A DNA stretch of 64,000 bases. Origin: Actinokineospora fastidiosa. GTDB taxonomy: Bacteria > Actinomycetota > Actinomycetes > Mycobacteriales > Pseudonocardiaceae. The notes under the pieces are model-generated. The model was not told the DNA's origin. It saw only the letters and a list, made by a program, of their open reading frames with translations, and ran no database searches. This document shows, piece by piece, positions 7,838-16,413 of this stretch (position 1 is its first letter; each line of letters opens with the position of its first letter). The stretch covers positions 1,798,001 to 1,862,000 of the forward strand of contig NZ_BMRB01000001.1 of assembly GCF_014648415.1 (NCBI RefSeq), read 5' to 3'. The position numbers were made by a program, and so were the translations under genes.

Positions 7838-8520
7838 GACAGCCCTGGCGGCAACGGACCGACCCCCGCTGGCTGGGACGACCGGTCGGCAGCCCTGGCA
7901 GATGTGGCAGCGGACCCGGCCCCGCTGGCCGGGACGGCCGGTGCACCGCAGTCCGGAACGCAGCCCTGGCGAACGCGGCGGCCCAGCCCAGACCCGCCGG
8001 CTGGGACGAGCGGTGGGCGGTAGGCCACGCGACGTGGCAGCGACTGACCCCACCGGCCGGGTCGGCCGGTGGACCGCAGCCTTCGCGAGCGCGGCGGCGG
8101 CCCGGCCGGGACGAGCGGCAGGCCGCGCCCCTTGGCGGATGTGGCAGCTAAGCCTGCCTCCGGCAGCCGGGGCGGCCGGGTGCACCGCCGCCCTGCCGAG
8201 TGCGGCGGCGGCCCGGCCGGGGCGGTCGGCGGGCCGCAGCCTTGGTGTTGTGGCAGCGGACCCGGGCCCCGCTGACCGGAACGGCCGGTGCACCGCAGCC
8301 CTGGCGGCCGCGACGGTAGTCGGAGCCAGACTCCACCAGCCGGACGGTCGGTGGGCGGCAGCCCTGGCGGCTGCGACCGGCAGGGTCCGGCGCCGGACCC
8401 TGCCACCAGTCAGCCGGTGAGCGGCTCCCCTGGCGGCCGCGACGGCAGTCGGAGCGAGATCTCACCCGCCGGGCGGGCGGTGGGCCGCAGTCCTGGCGGC
8501 GGCGGTGGTCCGGCCCTGCC
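7838..8520. repeat. Degenerate tandem repeat array, about 12 units of 49-72 bp
   Basis: Units begin with a GCAGCCCTGGCGG-like word, at about 7838, 7889, 7948, 8020, 8076, 8125, 8187, 8236, 8295, 8358, 8423 and 8487. A longer form carrying GTGGCAGCGGACC partly alternates with a shorter form that lacks it. Units end in GGACGGCCGGTGCACC-like sequence. Copies are strongly diverged, and every frame through the array gives low-complexity Arg/Pro/Gly/Ala peptide without a ribosome-binding site. I treat it as non-coding. With the following C-rich tract it fills the 900-bp gap between convergent genes. Confidence 0.75.
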
Positions 8521-8610
8521 ACCACGCAAACCCACACCACCACCACCACCACGCAAGCCCACACCACCACCACGCAAGCCCACACCGCAACGCAAGCCCC
8601 ACCGCCACGG
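8518..8610. repeat. Short CCACGCAAGCCCACAC-type microrepeat
   Basis: A C-rich, strand-asymmetric tract contains several copies of CCACGCAAGCCCACAC separated by runs of CCA. It directly follows the larger array and has no plausible coding frame. It looks like replication slippage of a short word. Confidence 0.6.
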
Positions 8611-8643
8611 AACCCCACATCAGGCAGAGCTGGCCCCGAAAAG

Positions 8644-8683
8644 CCGCGCGGGCCGCGTCCCCGGAGGGATGCGGCCCGCGCGG
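8644..8683 (-). terminator. Strong hairpin terminator of the coiled-coil gene
   Basis: Perfect 13-bp arms, CCGCGCGGGCCGC at 8644-8656 and its complement at 8671-8683, enclose a 14-nt loop. The hairpin begins 15 bases beyond the stop of the leftward gene at 8699. As is usual in this GC class there is no clear U-tract. It probably also separates that gene from the repeat array. Confidence 0.75.
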
Positions 8684-8698
8684 GCTGTCTCCTGCTGG

Positions 8699-10024
8699 TT
8701 ACGCGCCTGCGGCGACGTCGTTGTCCTCGGTGTCGTCCTCGCGCTTCTCGATGGCCTTGGTGGGCTTGGCGCCGTTGGTGCGGCGGCGGGGGTTCTGGCG
8801 GGGGAGGGTGGTCGGCGGGGGCGGGGTGGGCTGGCTGCCGCCGAGCATGAGTTCGGCGAAGGTGGCCATGGCCTCGTCCAGGTGGCCGCCGATGCGGCGG
8901 ACCGACTCCTCGTTGCTCTTGCGGACCAGGGACTCCACCGACGTCGCGTCCGGCTGCTTGGTCAGGGTCGCGTCCACCTTGCTGAACTCGGACTTGATGG
9001 CCCCGCTCAGCTCGCTGATCCGGCCCGTGAACCCGTCCTCGACCGCGTCGAGGCGGGTGGCCATGTCGTCGAGGCGGGTGGTGACCTTCTCCAGCCGCTC
9101 GGCCAGGGACTCCAGGCGGTCGCTGGCGTCCACGGTCTCCTGGGTCTCGCGCAGCGCCTCGCGCAGGGCGGTGGTGGCCTCGTCGAGCTTGCCGTGGACG
9201 GCGGCGCCGGTCTCGCCGAGGGACGCGCCCAGCGCCTCGCGAGTCTCGGCCAGCGCGGCGGCGGCGGTGTCGAGCTTGGCGTGCAGCGCGTCGCCGGTCT
9301 TGCCGACGCGCTCGCCGACGCCCGTCACCGCGTCGGTCAGCTTGGTCTGGGCGTCGGACACGCGCGCGCCCACGGTCTCGGCGGAAGCGGTCACCTTGCC
9401 CGCCACCGCGTCCGAGGTCTCGGCGATCTGGCGGGCCAGCGCGTCCTTGGTCCCGTCGAGGTGCTCGTGCACGCCCTCGTCGACCTCGTCCAGCCGCCCG
9501 CGCAGCGCGGTCTCCATGATCTCCACGCGCTCGCGGACCGGGCCGTGCACGTTGCCGGGCAGCGCTTCGAGCCTGCCGTCCTGCTTGTCCAGGTGGTGGT
9601 CCAGCTCATCGATGCGGCGGTGGATGTTGGCCAGCTTGTCCTCCAGCCCGTCCATCCGGCCCGCCACGCCCTCGAAGCGGCCAGCGACGCCGTCGAGGCG
9701 GCCGTCGAGCTGGGCGAACGGGGTCGCGAGCTTGTCGACGATGCCCTCAACCGCCCGCGAGAGCGCCGCGATCGCGGTGTCCTGGGCCTCCAGCTTGCGC
9801 AGCGCGGCGTCCAGCCGCTCGGCCAGCACGGCGGTCTCGGACCGGTCCGGCATCTCCGACAGGCGCTTGCGCACCGCCCCGATCGACTCCAGCGGCGACA
9901 GACGCGCGTGGATCTCGTCCAGGGCGTCGAAGATCTGCTGCTGTTCGCTCTCACGGATCTCGGCCGCGCGCGTGAGCATGTTGCGCATCCGGTCGAACGA
10001 CACCGTGTGGTTGTTTTCGTTCAC
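8699..10024 (-). CDS. Long coiled-coil protein of unknown function
   Basis: This 441-residue protein is almost wholly alpha-helical. Heptad-like repeats such as LDGRLDGVAGRFEGVAGRMDG run through residues of about 20-390, followed by a Pro-rich linker (PTPPPPTTLP) and a charged tail rich in Lys, Arg, Asp and Glu. It resembles actinobacterial scaffold or apolipoprotein-like repeat proteins, but no specific family was recognised. The GTG at 10024 is preferred because GAAGG lies eight bases upstream. An upstream extension in the same frame lacks a ribosome-binding site. There is no signal peptide or membrane span, so a cytoplasmic structural role is a guess. Confidence 0.7.
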   Translation of the reverse strand: MNENNHTVSFDRMRNMLTRAAEIRESEQQQIFDALDEIHARLSPLESIGAVRKRLSEMPDRSETAVLAERLDAALRKLEAQDTAIAALSRAVEGIVDKLATPFAQLDGRLDGVAGRFEGVAGRMDGLEDKLANIHRRIDELDHHLDKQDGRLEALPGNVHGPVRERVEIMETALRGRLDEVDEGVHEHLDGTKDALARQIAETSDAVAGKVTASAETVGARVSDAQTKLTDAVTGVGERVGKTGDALHAKLDTAAAALAETREALGASLGETGAAVHGKLDEATTALREALRETQETVDASDRLESLAERLEKVTTRLDDMATRLDAVEDGFTGRISELSGAIKSEFSKVDATLTKQPDATSVESLVRKSNEESVRRIGGHLDEAMATFAELMLGGSQPTPPPPTTLPRQNPRRRTNGAKPTKAIEKREDDTEDNDVAAGA

Positions 10025-10217
10025 GGAGGTGACCTTCGTCCTGGGGAGGGGATGTGGAGACGGGAAGGAGCCTAACCACTGCCGGAAGCCGCTCCTACAC
10101 CACCCGTTGCTATCGGCACTGTCATAACACGCCCGGTTGGACCTTTCGGCGGATCTTGCCATCACCGGAAGTGATCATGCCGTTACCCATCCGAGTGAGC
10201 CCTGGCCTGAGTACCGT

Positions 10218-11312
10218 ATGGCCATGTCGACCCCGCTCACCGCGGACACGATCCGCCAAGCCCCCAAGGTCCTGCTGCACGACCACCTCGACGGCGGCCT
10301 GCGCCCCGCCACCGTCCTGGAACTCGCCGACGCGGGCGGCTACCGCGACCTCCCGCACGACGACGCCGCCGCGCTCGGCGCCTGGTTCCGCGAGTCGGCC
10401 GACTCCGGCTCGCTGGTGCGCTACCTGGAGGGGTTCGCCCACACCTGCGGCGTGATGCAGACCGAGGACGCCCTGGTCAGGGTGGCCGCCGAGTGCGTGG
10501 AGGACCTGGCGGCCGACGGCGTCGTCTACGCCGAGGTCCGCTACGCCCCCGAGCTGTTCACCGAGGGCGGGCTCGGCCTCGACCCGATCGTGGAGGCCGT
10601 GCAGGCGGGCTTCCGCGAGGGCGAGCGCCGCGCCGCCGCCGCGGGCCGGACCATCCGCGTCGGCACGCTGCTGTGCGCGATGCGCCAGAACGCCCGCTCG
10701 CTGGAGATCGCCGAGCTGGCCGTGCGCTACCGCGACTCCGGCGTCGTCGGCTTCGACATCGCGGGTCCGGAGGCCGGCTTCCCGCCCACCCGCAACCTCG
10801 ACGCCTTCGAGTACCTGCGCCAGCAGAACGCGCACTTCACGATCCACGCGGGCGAGGCGTTCGGCCTGCCGTCGATCTGGGAGGCCATCCAGCACTGCGG
10901 CGCCGAGCGGCTGGGCCACGGCGTGCGGATCGTCGACGACATCAAGATCGACGCAGACGGCCGCGCGCACCTGGGCAGGCTCGCGTCGTACGTGCGCGAC
11001 CGGCGCATCCCGCTGGAGATGTGCCCGACGTCCAACATCCAGACCGGCGCGGCGACCGCCATCGAAAACCACCCGATCGGGCTACTGGCCCGGCTGCGGT
11101 TCCGGGTCACGGTCAACACCGACAACCGCCTGATGAGCGGGTGCACGGTGTCGAGCGAGATGGCCGCGCTGGTGGACGCCTTCGGCTACGGCTGGCCGGA
11201 CCTGCAGTGGTTCACGGTGAACGCGATGAAGTCGGCGTTCATCGACTTCGAGGACCGCCTGGAGATCATCAACACCGTGATCAAGCCCGGTTACGCCGCC
11301 CTCATCGGGTGA
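10218..11312 (+). CDS. add: Adenosine deaminase
   Basis: This 364-residue cytosolic enzyme converts adenosine and deoxyadenosine to inosine forms. The metal motif HDHLDGG gives His21 and His23. TIHAGEAFG gives zinc His210 and catalytic Glu213. LGHGVR and [10 protein letters not shown] supply the remaining catalytic His and metal Asp. Either ATG at 10218 or ATG at 10224 could be the start, and homologues fit both. It stands alone on its strand, and its 3' end overlaps the convergent gene by 11 bp. It complements deoA, cdd, deoD and upp elsewhere in the window. Confidence 0.95.
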   Translation: MAMSTPLTADTIRQAPKVLLHDHLDGGLRPATVLELADAGGYRDLPHDDAAALGAWFRESADSGSLVRYLEGFAHTCGVMQTEDALVRVAAECVEDLAADGVVYAEVRYAPELFTEGGLGLDPIVEAVQAGFREGERRAAAAGRTIRVGTLLCAMRQNARSLEIAELAVRYRDSGVVGFDIAGPEAGFPPTRNLDAFEYLRQQNAHFTIHAGEAFGLPSIWEAIQHCGAERLGHGVRIVDDIKIDADGRAHLGRLASYVRDRRIPLEMCPTSNIQTGAATAIENHPIGLLARLRFRVTVNTDNRLMSGCTVSSEMAALVDAFGYGWPDLQWFTVNAMKSAFIDFEDRLEIINTVIKPGYAALIG

Positions 11313-12531
11313 CGAGCCGGTCCTCGAAGTCCTGGACCAGCTTCGACCAGGCCGCGGACTCGGCGTCGAACGGCGCGCTGGGGGCGAGCCGGGTCGGGTC
11401 CGGGGCGAGGATGAAGGAGACCAGCCAGCCCAGGCTCTCCGACTGGCTGAGCGCGGTGTCGACGCTGTCGTCCCCGGCCCACTCCGCGGCGTCGGTGAGC
11501 AGTTCGACGGCCAGGTCCAGCTGTACGGGGTCGACGGCGTCCATGCCCTCGCCGAGGTCGTCGGCCAGGCCCTGCAGCACGTAGGTGTTGTCCTCGTCGA
11601 CGTCGATCTCGATGTCGCCGTCGGTGGCCTTGGCCGAGACCTCGTCCCAGGTGGAGACCTTCGCCAGGTCGTTGTCGGAGAAGTCGCCGACGGCGAGGTA
11701 CTTGGCCAGCGAGCGGGCCGAGGTGGTGACGTCGATCTTGCCGTCGGCGCCGAGGAAGATCGGCTTGTCGTCGAGGTAGCAGCGCAGGGTGTAGTACTCG
11801 GACCCGTCGGTGATGATCTTCACGGGGTCGATGCCGACCTCGGCCCAGAAGCCGACCGGGGCCGCGGCGTCGGCCTCGTCCTCGGTCTCCTCGGCGTCGG
11901 CGTCCTCCTCGGCCTCGGCCTCCTGCTCGGCCTGGAAGGCGGCCAGCTCCTCGGCGGCCTTGTCCAGCTCCGGCCCGGTGACCTCGGGGATGGTGACGAC
12001 CTCGTCGAGCGCGTCGAGCAGGTCGTCCCACTTGTCGACGACGGTCTTGGCCAGGTCGTTCCACAGCCGCTCGCCCTCGCGGCCGGTGAACGGGTAGGTG
12101 CCCTGGTCGAGCACGGCGAACCCGTCGGCGGAGTCGAGGATCTCGTGCACGTCGTCGAGCTCGCACACGTCGGCCAGCGAGCGGATGATCGAGACGATCT
12201 CGGCCAGCTCGCCGATGGTCCAGGTGTCGGGTTCCTCGGCGACCAGCTCGGGCACGCCGACGAGGTCGTACTGGTGGGCCTCGGCGGGCATCAGCTCGGC
12301 CACGCCGAGGGCGGGCACGTGGTTCCACGCCGGGTGGTCGATGAGGTCGTGGTCCTCCGCGGTGCGCACGAAGGCGGCCAGGTGGGCGGTGTCCGGGAAG
12401 GCGTAGAGGTCCTCGTCGTGGCCGAGGAAGGCCTCCCACTCCTCGCCGTCCTCACGCCAGCGCGGGGCCCACAGGGTGACGAGGTCGCCTTTGGGCAACC
12501 CCAGCTCAATGGGGACGATGTCCTGAGCCAT
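11302..12531 (-). CDS. Conserved acidic actinobacterial protein (primosomal-protein-like annotation)
   Basis: This 409-residue, very acidic protein has two similar halves separated by a Glu/Asp/Ala-rich linker near residues 200-225 ([19 protein letters not shown]). Related actinobacterial proteins are often labelled primosomal protein, but no helicase or DNA-binding motif is visible here, so I leave the function open. The start has a good AGGAGGACC ribosome-binding site. Its 3' end overlaps add by 11 bp, and the two often neighbour each other in related genomes. There is no signal peptide, so it is probably cytosolic. Confidence 0.75.
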   Translation of the reverse strand: MAQDIVPIELGLPKGDLVTLWAPRWREDGEEWEAFLGHDEDLYAFPDTAHLAAFVRTAEDHDLIDHPAWNHVPALGVAELMPAEAHQYDLVGVPELVAEEPDTWTIGELAEIVSIIRSLADVCELDDVHEILDSADGFAVLDQGTYPFTGREGERLWNDLAKTVVDKWDDLLDALDEVVTIPEVTGPELDKAAEELAAFQAEQEAEAEEDADAEETEDEADAAAPVGFWAEVGIDPVKIITDGSEYYTLRCYLDDKPIFLGADGKIDVTTSARSLAKYLAVGDFSDNDLAKVSTWDEVSAKATDGDIEIDVDEDNTYVLQGLADDLGEGMDAVDPVQLDLAVELLTDAAEWAGDDSVDTALSQSESLGWLVSFILAPDPTRLAPSAPFDAESAAWSKLVQDFEDRLVTR

Positions 12532-12622
12532 GGAAGGTCCTCCTGGTCGGGCAGCGCTCGGGTGCGTCGGCAGCCTACGGGGTAAGGATCACACGGACGA
12601 ACCTAGGCTCCCACCTGGTTTC

Positions 12623-13132
12623 TCAGCGGTCCGAGCGCAGGAACGACAGGTCCAGCGACAGCGGGTCGTCGTCGTCGTCGGGGTCCGCCGCGGCCGGGCC
12701 GGGTCGCCGCTGGTCGGCGAGCCGCTCGTCGCGGCGGCGCTGGAACTCCTCCGCGGTGATGCTCGGCCGCGCGCCCCTGCGGGCGGGGGCGGCGTGCCCG
12801 GAGATCAGCTCGACGGCGTAGGTAAGGTTGTCGCCCAGCAGCGGGGCCAGGCGGTTGTACCCGGCCTGCGTGGCGTCGTCCATGGCCGCGTGCGCGACCT
12901 GGACGATCAGCCTGCCCAGCTCCGGGCCCCACCGCACGGCGTCCTGGCGCAGCCAGAGGTCGAGCATCCGGCCGCGGCCGTCGACGGTGACCCGCACGGT
13001 CTGGTACTGGTCCTGGGCGGTGCCCTGGACCTCGGCGAGCACCTTCTCGACCGTGGCCAGCGCCTCCTGGCGCGCCCTGCCGTCCTCGATGACCTGGCGC
13101 GTGCTGCGCTCAACCGGTTCGCGCGCGGTCAT
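12623..13132 (-). CDS. YbaB/EbfC-like nucleoid-associated protein
   Basis: This 169-residue protein has an N-terminal helix, a central beta region (YQTVRVTVDGRGRMLDLWL, near residues 43-61) and a helical tail, the YbaB/EbfC plan. A low-complexity acidic C-terminus (DPDDDDDPLSLDL) follows. YbaB proteins are small dimeric DNA-binding proteins. It overlaps the second YbaB-like gene by ATGA, so the pair is co-translated and may form a heterodimer. Such pairs commonly accompany WXG-type genes in actinomycetes, as here. Confidence 0.72.
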   Translation of the reverse strand: MTAREPVERSTRQVIEDGRARQEALATVEKVLAEVQGTAQDQYQTVRVTVDGRGRMLDLWLRQDAVRWGPELGRLIVQVAHAAMDDATQAGYNRLAPLLGDNLTYAVELISGHAAPARRGARPSITAEEFQRRRDERLADQRRPGPAAADPDDDDDPLSLDLSFLRSDR

Positions 13133-13539
13133 CGCGGCCTGTGCCCGAGCGGATTGTGCCCGAGCGGGTTGTCGTAGTCGGCGTCGTCGTCATCGTCGAG
13201 GGGCTCGTAGCCGAGGTCGGCGAGGTGCTTCTCGCCGCCGGGCCCGAGGACGGGCGCGAGCGCGGCGTGCATGGCCCCGCCCGCGCGCCGGGTGGCGTGC
13301 GCGGCAACGGACATGATCTGCGCGGCCAGCGCGTCGGCCCCCAGTTGCAGCCCGCGCGGGGTGATGACGATCTCCGTGGGCAGTCCGCCCGGCTTGACCT
13401 CGACGGTCACCGAGCCGTCCCCGCTGCTCGCCCGCCCGCTGATCGGTCCGACCCTGGCGGTCCGCTCGGCCGCGTCGGCCCTGGTCCGCTCGACCTTGCG
13501 GGCAACCGAGTCCAGCTCGCGGTCGATGTCGATGTCCAC
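13129..13539 (-). CDS. YbaB/EbfC-like nucleoid-associated protein (second copy)
   Basis: This 136-residue protein has the YbaB plan: an N-terminal amphipathic helix (LDSVARKVERTRADAAERTA), a beta segment GSVTVEVKPGGLPTEIVITP near residues 42-61, then helices. It ends in an acidic DDDDDADYD stretch and two NPLGH repeats. It is first in a two-gene unit with the copy at 12623. The paralogue relation is inferred from architecture rather than from strong sequence identity. Confidence 0.72.
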   Translation of the reverse strand: MDIDIDRELDSVARKVERTRADAAERTARVGPISGRASSGDGSVTVEVKPGGLPTEIVITPRGLQLGADALAAQIMSVAAHATRRAGGAMHAALAPVLGPGGEKHLADLGYEPLDDDDDADYDNPLGHNPLGHRPR

Positions 13540-13580
13540 GCCCGGAATTTTACGCGCGGTGACCGCCCCGCGACGGCGGT

Positions 13581-14120
13581 TCAGACGCGTCCGAGGGGCG
13601 AGTGCGGCGGCGGCGGGAGGTCGACGGTGATCCGGTCGCCCGGCGCGACGCGCCCGCCCGTGCGGACGACGCCCATGATCCCGGCCTTGCGGACCAGTCG
13701 GTCGCCGTCGCGGTGCACGACCTGTTTGAGCAGCCCCGGCTGGAAGGCGTCGATCTGGGCGCAGGGGTTGCGCAGCCCGGTCACCTCGATCACGGCGTCG
13801 GCGCCCACGCGCAGGAGGGTTCCGGTCGGCAGCGCGAGCAGGTCGATGCCGACGGTGGTGACGTTCTCGCCCATCTCGCCCGGCCGGACCGTGAACCCGG
13901 CGGCGGCCAGCTCGGCGAACAGCTCCTCGTGGATGAGGTGGACCTGCCGCAGGTTGGGCTGGGTCGGGTCGGCCGCGACCCGCGACCGGTGCTTCACCGT
14001 GACGCCCGCGTGCGCGTCGCCCTCCACGCCGAGCCCCGCGAGCAGCGTGATCGCGGGGACGGCCTGCTTGCTGAAGCGGTGCTCGCCGTCGCGGCAGACG
14101 GCGGTGACGGTCCCGCTCAT
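13581..14120 (-). CDS. MOSC domain protein
   Basis: This 179-residue protein resembles stand-alone MOSC domains, which bind sulfur-carrying groups and act in molybdenum-cofactor-linked or detoxification reactions. Visible blocks are GLGVEGDAHAG, RQVHLIHEELF, GEMGENVTTVGIDL, GLRNPCAQIDAF (with the conserved Cys) and a C-terminal GGRVAPGDRITV. The ATG start overlaps the stop of the NlpC gene (ATGA), so it ends the WXG/NlpC transcript. Its link to that pair may be only transcriptional. Confidence 0.85.
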   Translation of the reverse strand: MSGTVTAVCRDGEHRFSKQAVPAITLLAGLGVEGDAHAGVTVKHRSRVAADPTQPNLRQVHLIHEELFAELAAAGFTVRPGEMGENVTTVGIDLLALPTGTLLRVGADAVIEVTGLRNPCAQIDAFQPGLLKQVVHRDGDRLVRKAGIMGVVRTGGRVAPGDRITVDLPPPPHSPLGRV

Positions 14121-15214
14121 CCGGTCGGCCGGTAGAAGCCGACGAACGGCATGCCGGAGTTGGTGGTGCGCAGCGGGCCGATCTGGACCGGGTCGCCAGC
14201 CTCGATGATCTGCCCGTTGCCGATGTACATCGCCACGTGGCCCTCCCAGCAGACCAGGTCGCCGGGCAGCAGCTGGTCGGCGGAGGGGACCTCGGCGCCG
14301 ATGTCCTGCTCCCGGGACGTCCTCGGGATGTCGAGTCCGCCCTCGCCGTAGGCGTACTGGGTCAGCCCCGAGCAGTCGAGCCCCACGCCCGGCGACGTGC
14401 CGCCCCAGACGTAGGGCACGCCCAGCTGGGAGATCGCCGCCCGCACCGCCCGCGCCGCGGTCTCGTTCGGCGCCTCGACCACGCTGCCGTCCGGCAGGTT
14501 GATCTTGACGCCGGTCCCGGGCTGCGGCGGGATGGCCACCGGCAGCCTGCGCTTGGTGACGACGCCGCCGCCCCCGCCGCCGGAGTAGTCCCCGCCGCCG
14601 CCTCCGCCACCTCCGCCGCCCCCACCGGAGCGGTCGTTGTACGCGGCGGGCGGCGCGGACGCCGATGAGGTCGTCGTGGAGCCCGAGTCCCCGGTGAGCT
14701 TCGTGACGACGCCGCTCAGCTGGGTCATCACGTTCTCGAGGTTCATCGACGTGTCGCCGGTCAGCTGGGCGGCGTACCGGGCGAGTTCGGTGAGCTTGCG
14801 CTGCGCGCCCGCGGTGTCGCCCGCCTGCCGCAGCGCGGCCGCGGCGGACAGCAGCTCGGCGGCCTTGCTGTTGAACTCGTCGATCTGCGCCTGGTTGACG
14901 CGCTGGCCCACCTTGAGGATCTCGCCCGCCTCGCGCACGGCGGCCTGCACGTCGGCGCTGTAGGTCGACAGCGCCCGGCTGGTCGACGCCTGGGCGGCGA
15001 CGTCCTGCTCGTAGCGCACGGCGCCCTGGCCGCTCCAGCCGCCGCGCAGCGCGGCGGCGCGCCGGTCGGCGTCGTAACCCGCGGTGTCCACAGTGGAGGC
15101 CACGGTCCCGTGCCTGGCGCCGACCCTGTCGATGGCGGCGTCGTCGGTGGCCAGGTGGCGCTGGGCGGTCGCGGCGGGCTGGATCATCGGCTCCAGCAGG
15201 TCCCGGGCGGTCAC
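14117..15214 (-). CDS. NlpC/P60 (C40) peptidase with N-terminal WXG-like helical domain
   Basis: This 365-residue protein has a helical N-terminal half with a WSG turn (RGGWSGQGAVRYEQDV, near residue 60), like WXG/ESX-associated substrates. A long Gly-rich linker follows (near residues 195-218), then an NlpC/P60 cysteine peptidase domain. Catalytic Cys281 lies in LDCSGLTQY and His326 in GHVAMYIG. Such enzymes cleave peptidoglycan stem peptides. There is no Sec signal, so export by a type VII route with its WXG partner is plausible. The start overlaps the WXG gene by GTGA. Confidence 0.85.
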   Translation of the reverse strand: MTARDLLEPMIQPAATAQRHLATDDAAIDRVGARHGTVASTVDTAGYDADRRAAALRGGWSGQGAVRYEQDVAAQASTSRALSTYSADVQAAVREAGEILKVGQRVNQAQIDEFNSKAAELLSAAAALRQAGDTAGAQRKLTELARYAAQLTGDTSMNLENVMTQLSGVVTKLTGDSGSTTTSSASAPPAAYNDRSGGGGGGGGGGGGDYSGGGGGGVVTKRRLPVAIPPQPGTGVKINLPDGSVVEAPNETAARAVRAAISQLGVPYVWGGTSPGVGLDCSGLTQYAYGEGGLDIPRTSREQDIGAEVPSADQLLPGDLVCWEGHVAMYIGNGQIIEAGDPVQIGPLRTTNSGMPFVGFYRPTG

Positions 15215-15534
15215 GGCTCACCCGCAGCGCGGCGCAGGTTGCGGGCCTCGTCGTCCTCGACGGCCTCGAAGTTGGTCCACGTGTTGGCCACGGCCTCCAC
15301 GATGCCGCCGTAGGAGTCGGCCAGCCCGCGCACCCCGGTGGCCTGGCGCTCGCCCGCCGCGCGCAGCGCCGCCGTCAGGCCGACCTCGTCGCCGATCTTG
15401 GAGAACGCGCCGTCGGCGACGTCCAGCCCGTCCGCGACACCGCGCAGGTCGTCGGCCAGCGGCCGCATGCCAGCGGTGTAGGCGTGGAAGGCGTCCGCTT
15501 CCCCGCGGTAGCCCCCGATATCCGATTCGCTCAT
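15211..15534 (-). CDS. WXG/ESX-like small helical protein
   Basis: This 107-residue, almost all-helical protein has the size and pattern of type VII secretion-associated proteins. The motif ANTWTNFEAVEDD near the C-terminus provides the Trp-centred turn. It immediately precedes and overlaps the NlpC peptidase gene, so the pair probably forms a secreted complex. No EccC-type ATPase or other ESX component is in the window, so the export machinery must be encoded elsewhere. Confidence 0.75.
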   Translation of the reverse strand: MSESDIGGYRGEADAFHAYTAGMRPLADDLRGVADGLDVADGAFSKIGDEVGLTAALRAAGERQATGVRGLADSYGGIVEAVANTWTNFEAVEDDEARNLRRAAGEP

Positions 15535-15595
15535 CGCATCCCCCTCGACCCGTCTGACGCACGCCGAGCCGCGCTCGCTCCCGCGGATTCCCACC

Positions 15596-16408
15596 CTAGG
15601 ACACCGCGCCGCGACTGTCCGCGAAACGGGCCGGGACCGGTCGTTTCCGCGCCACGACCAGGTTCCAGGCCAGACTGAGGTCGGCGACGCCGTCCCGGCG
15701 CAGCCGCAGCAGGAGTCCGTCGAGCAGGCGCCGGACCCGCGCGCGGGCGTCGGGCGCGGCGTCGCGGAACGCGGCGTGCGATGTGGGGGCGAGGTGGGCG
15801 AACTCGGCCCAGTAGTCGTCGGCGGCGCCGAGCGGCCACGAATGGCCGAACGCGTGCGCGGCGATGTCGTCGAGACCGGCGTCCCGCAGCACGGCCGCGA
15901 CCTCGCCGACGGTCGACTCGAACGGGCCACGCACCCCGGGCGGCCGGAACATCGACGGGATCGCCGTCGCCACGCAGGACGCGCCCACCGTGATCAGCCT
16001 GCACCGCTCGGCCGGTCCCCAGATGTGCACCAGCAGCGCCCCGCCCGGCCGCAGGACGCGGGCGGCCTCGGCGACGACGCGGTCGATGTCGGGCATCGCC
16101 CACCACGCCGACAACAGCGTCGCCGCGTCCGCGCTGCCGGTGCGCAGCGGCAGGGCCAGCGCGTCGCCGCAGACGCCGGTGCCCGCCCGCAGCGGGCCGA
16201 GCGCGAAGTCGACGCGCACCCCGACCGCCGCGCGCGGCAGCGCCCGCAGGAAGGGCCCGCTGCCGCCCGCGATGTCCACGACCACCGCGCCGGGGCCGAG
16301 GGCCAGCAGGCGCGCGGCCGACCGCGCCACGGCCGCCGCGGCGACGCCCGCGCCGTCCCCGACCACCGAATGAACGGTGTCCCAGTGTTCCCTGCCGTGG
16401 TAGTCCAT
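15596..16408 (-). CDS. Class I SAM-dependent methyltransferase, last gene of the carrier-peptide operon
   Basis: This 270-residue protein has a Rossmann methyltransferase fold: motif I VVVDIAGGSGPFLRAL near residues 42-57, and the post-motif segment [19 protein letters not shown] near residues 115-133. It would transfer a methyl group from SAM to a small molecule or a peptide-bound intermediate. An in-frame GTG at 16417 overlaps the protease stop (GTGA) and is an alternative start. It closes the leftward biosynthetic operon, so I infer a tailoring role. The acceptor is not predictable. Confidence 0.85.
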   Translation of the reverse strand: MDYHGREHWDTVHSVVGDGAGVAAAAVARSAARLLALGPGAVVVDIAGGSGPFLRALPRAAVGVRVDFALGPLRAGTGVCGDALALPLRTGSADAATLLSAWWAMPDIDRVVAEAARVLRPGGALLVHIWGPAERCRLITVGASCVATAIPSMFRPPGVRGPFESTVGEVAAVLRDAGLDDIAAHAFGHSWPLGAADDYWAEFAHLAPTSHAAFRDAAPDARARVRRLLDGLLLRLRRDGVADLSLAWNLVVARKRPVPARFADSRGAVS

Positions 16409-16413
16409 CCGCG

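Noticed and set aside
6233-8293. Open frame on the minus strand through the MFS gene and the repeat array
   Set aside because: The product is His/Arg/Gln-rich and antisense to a well-supported transporter; the array part is repeat translation.
7838-8520. Possible CRISPR array
   Set aside because: Units are degenerate along their whole length, spacers are not unique, and no cas gene is present.
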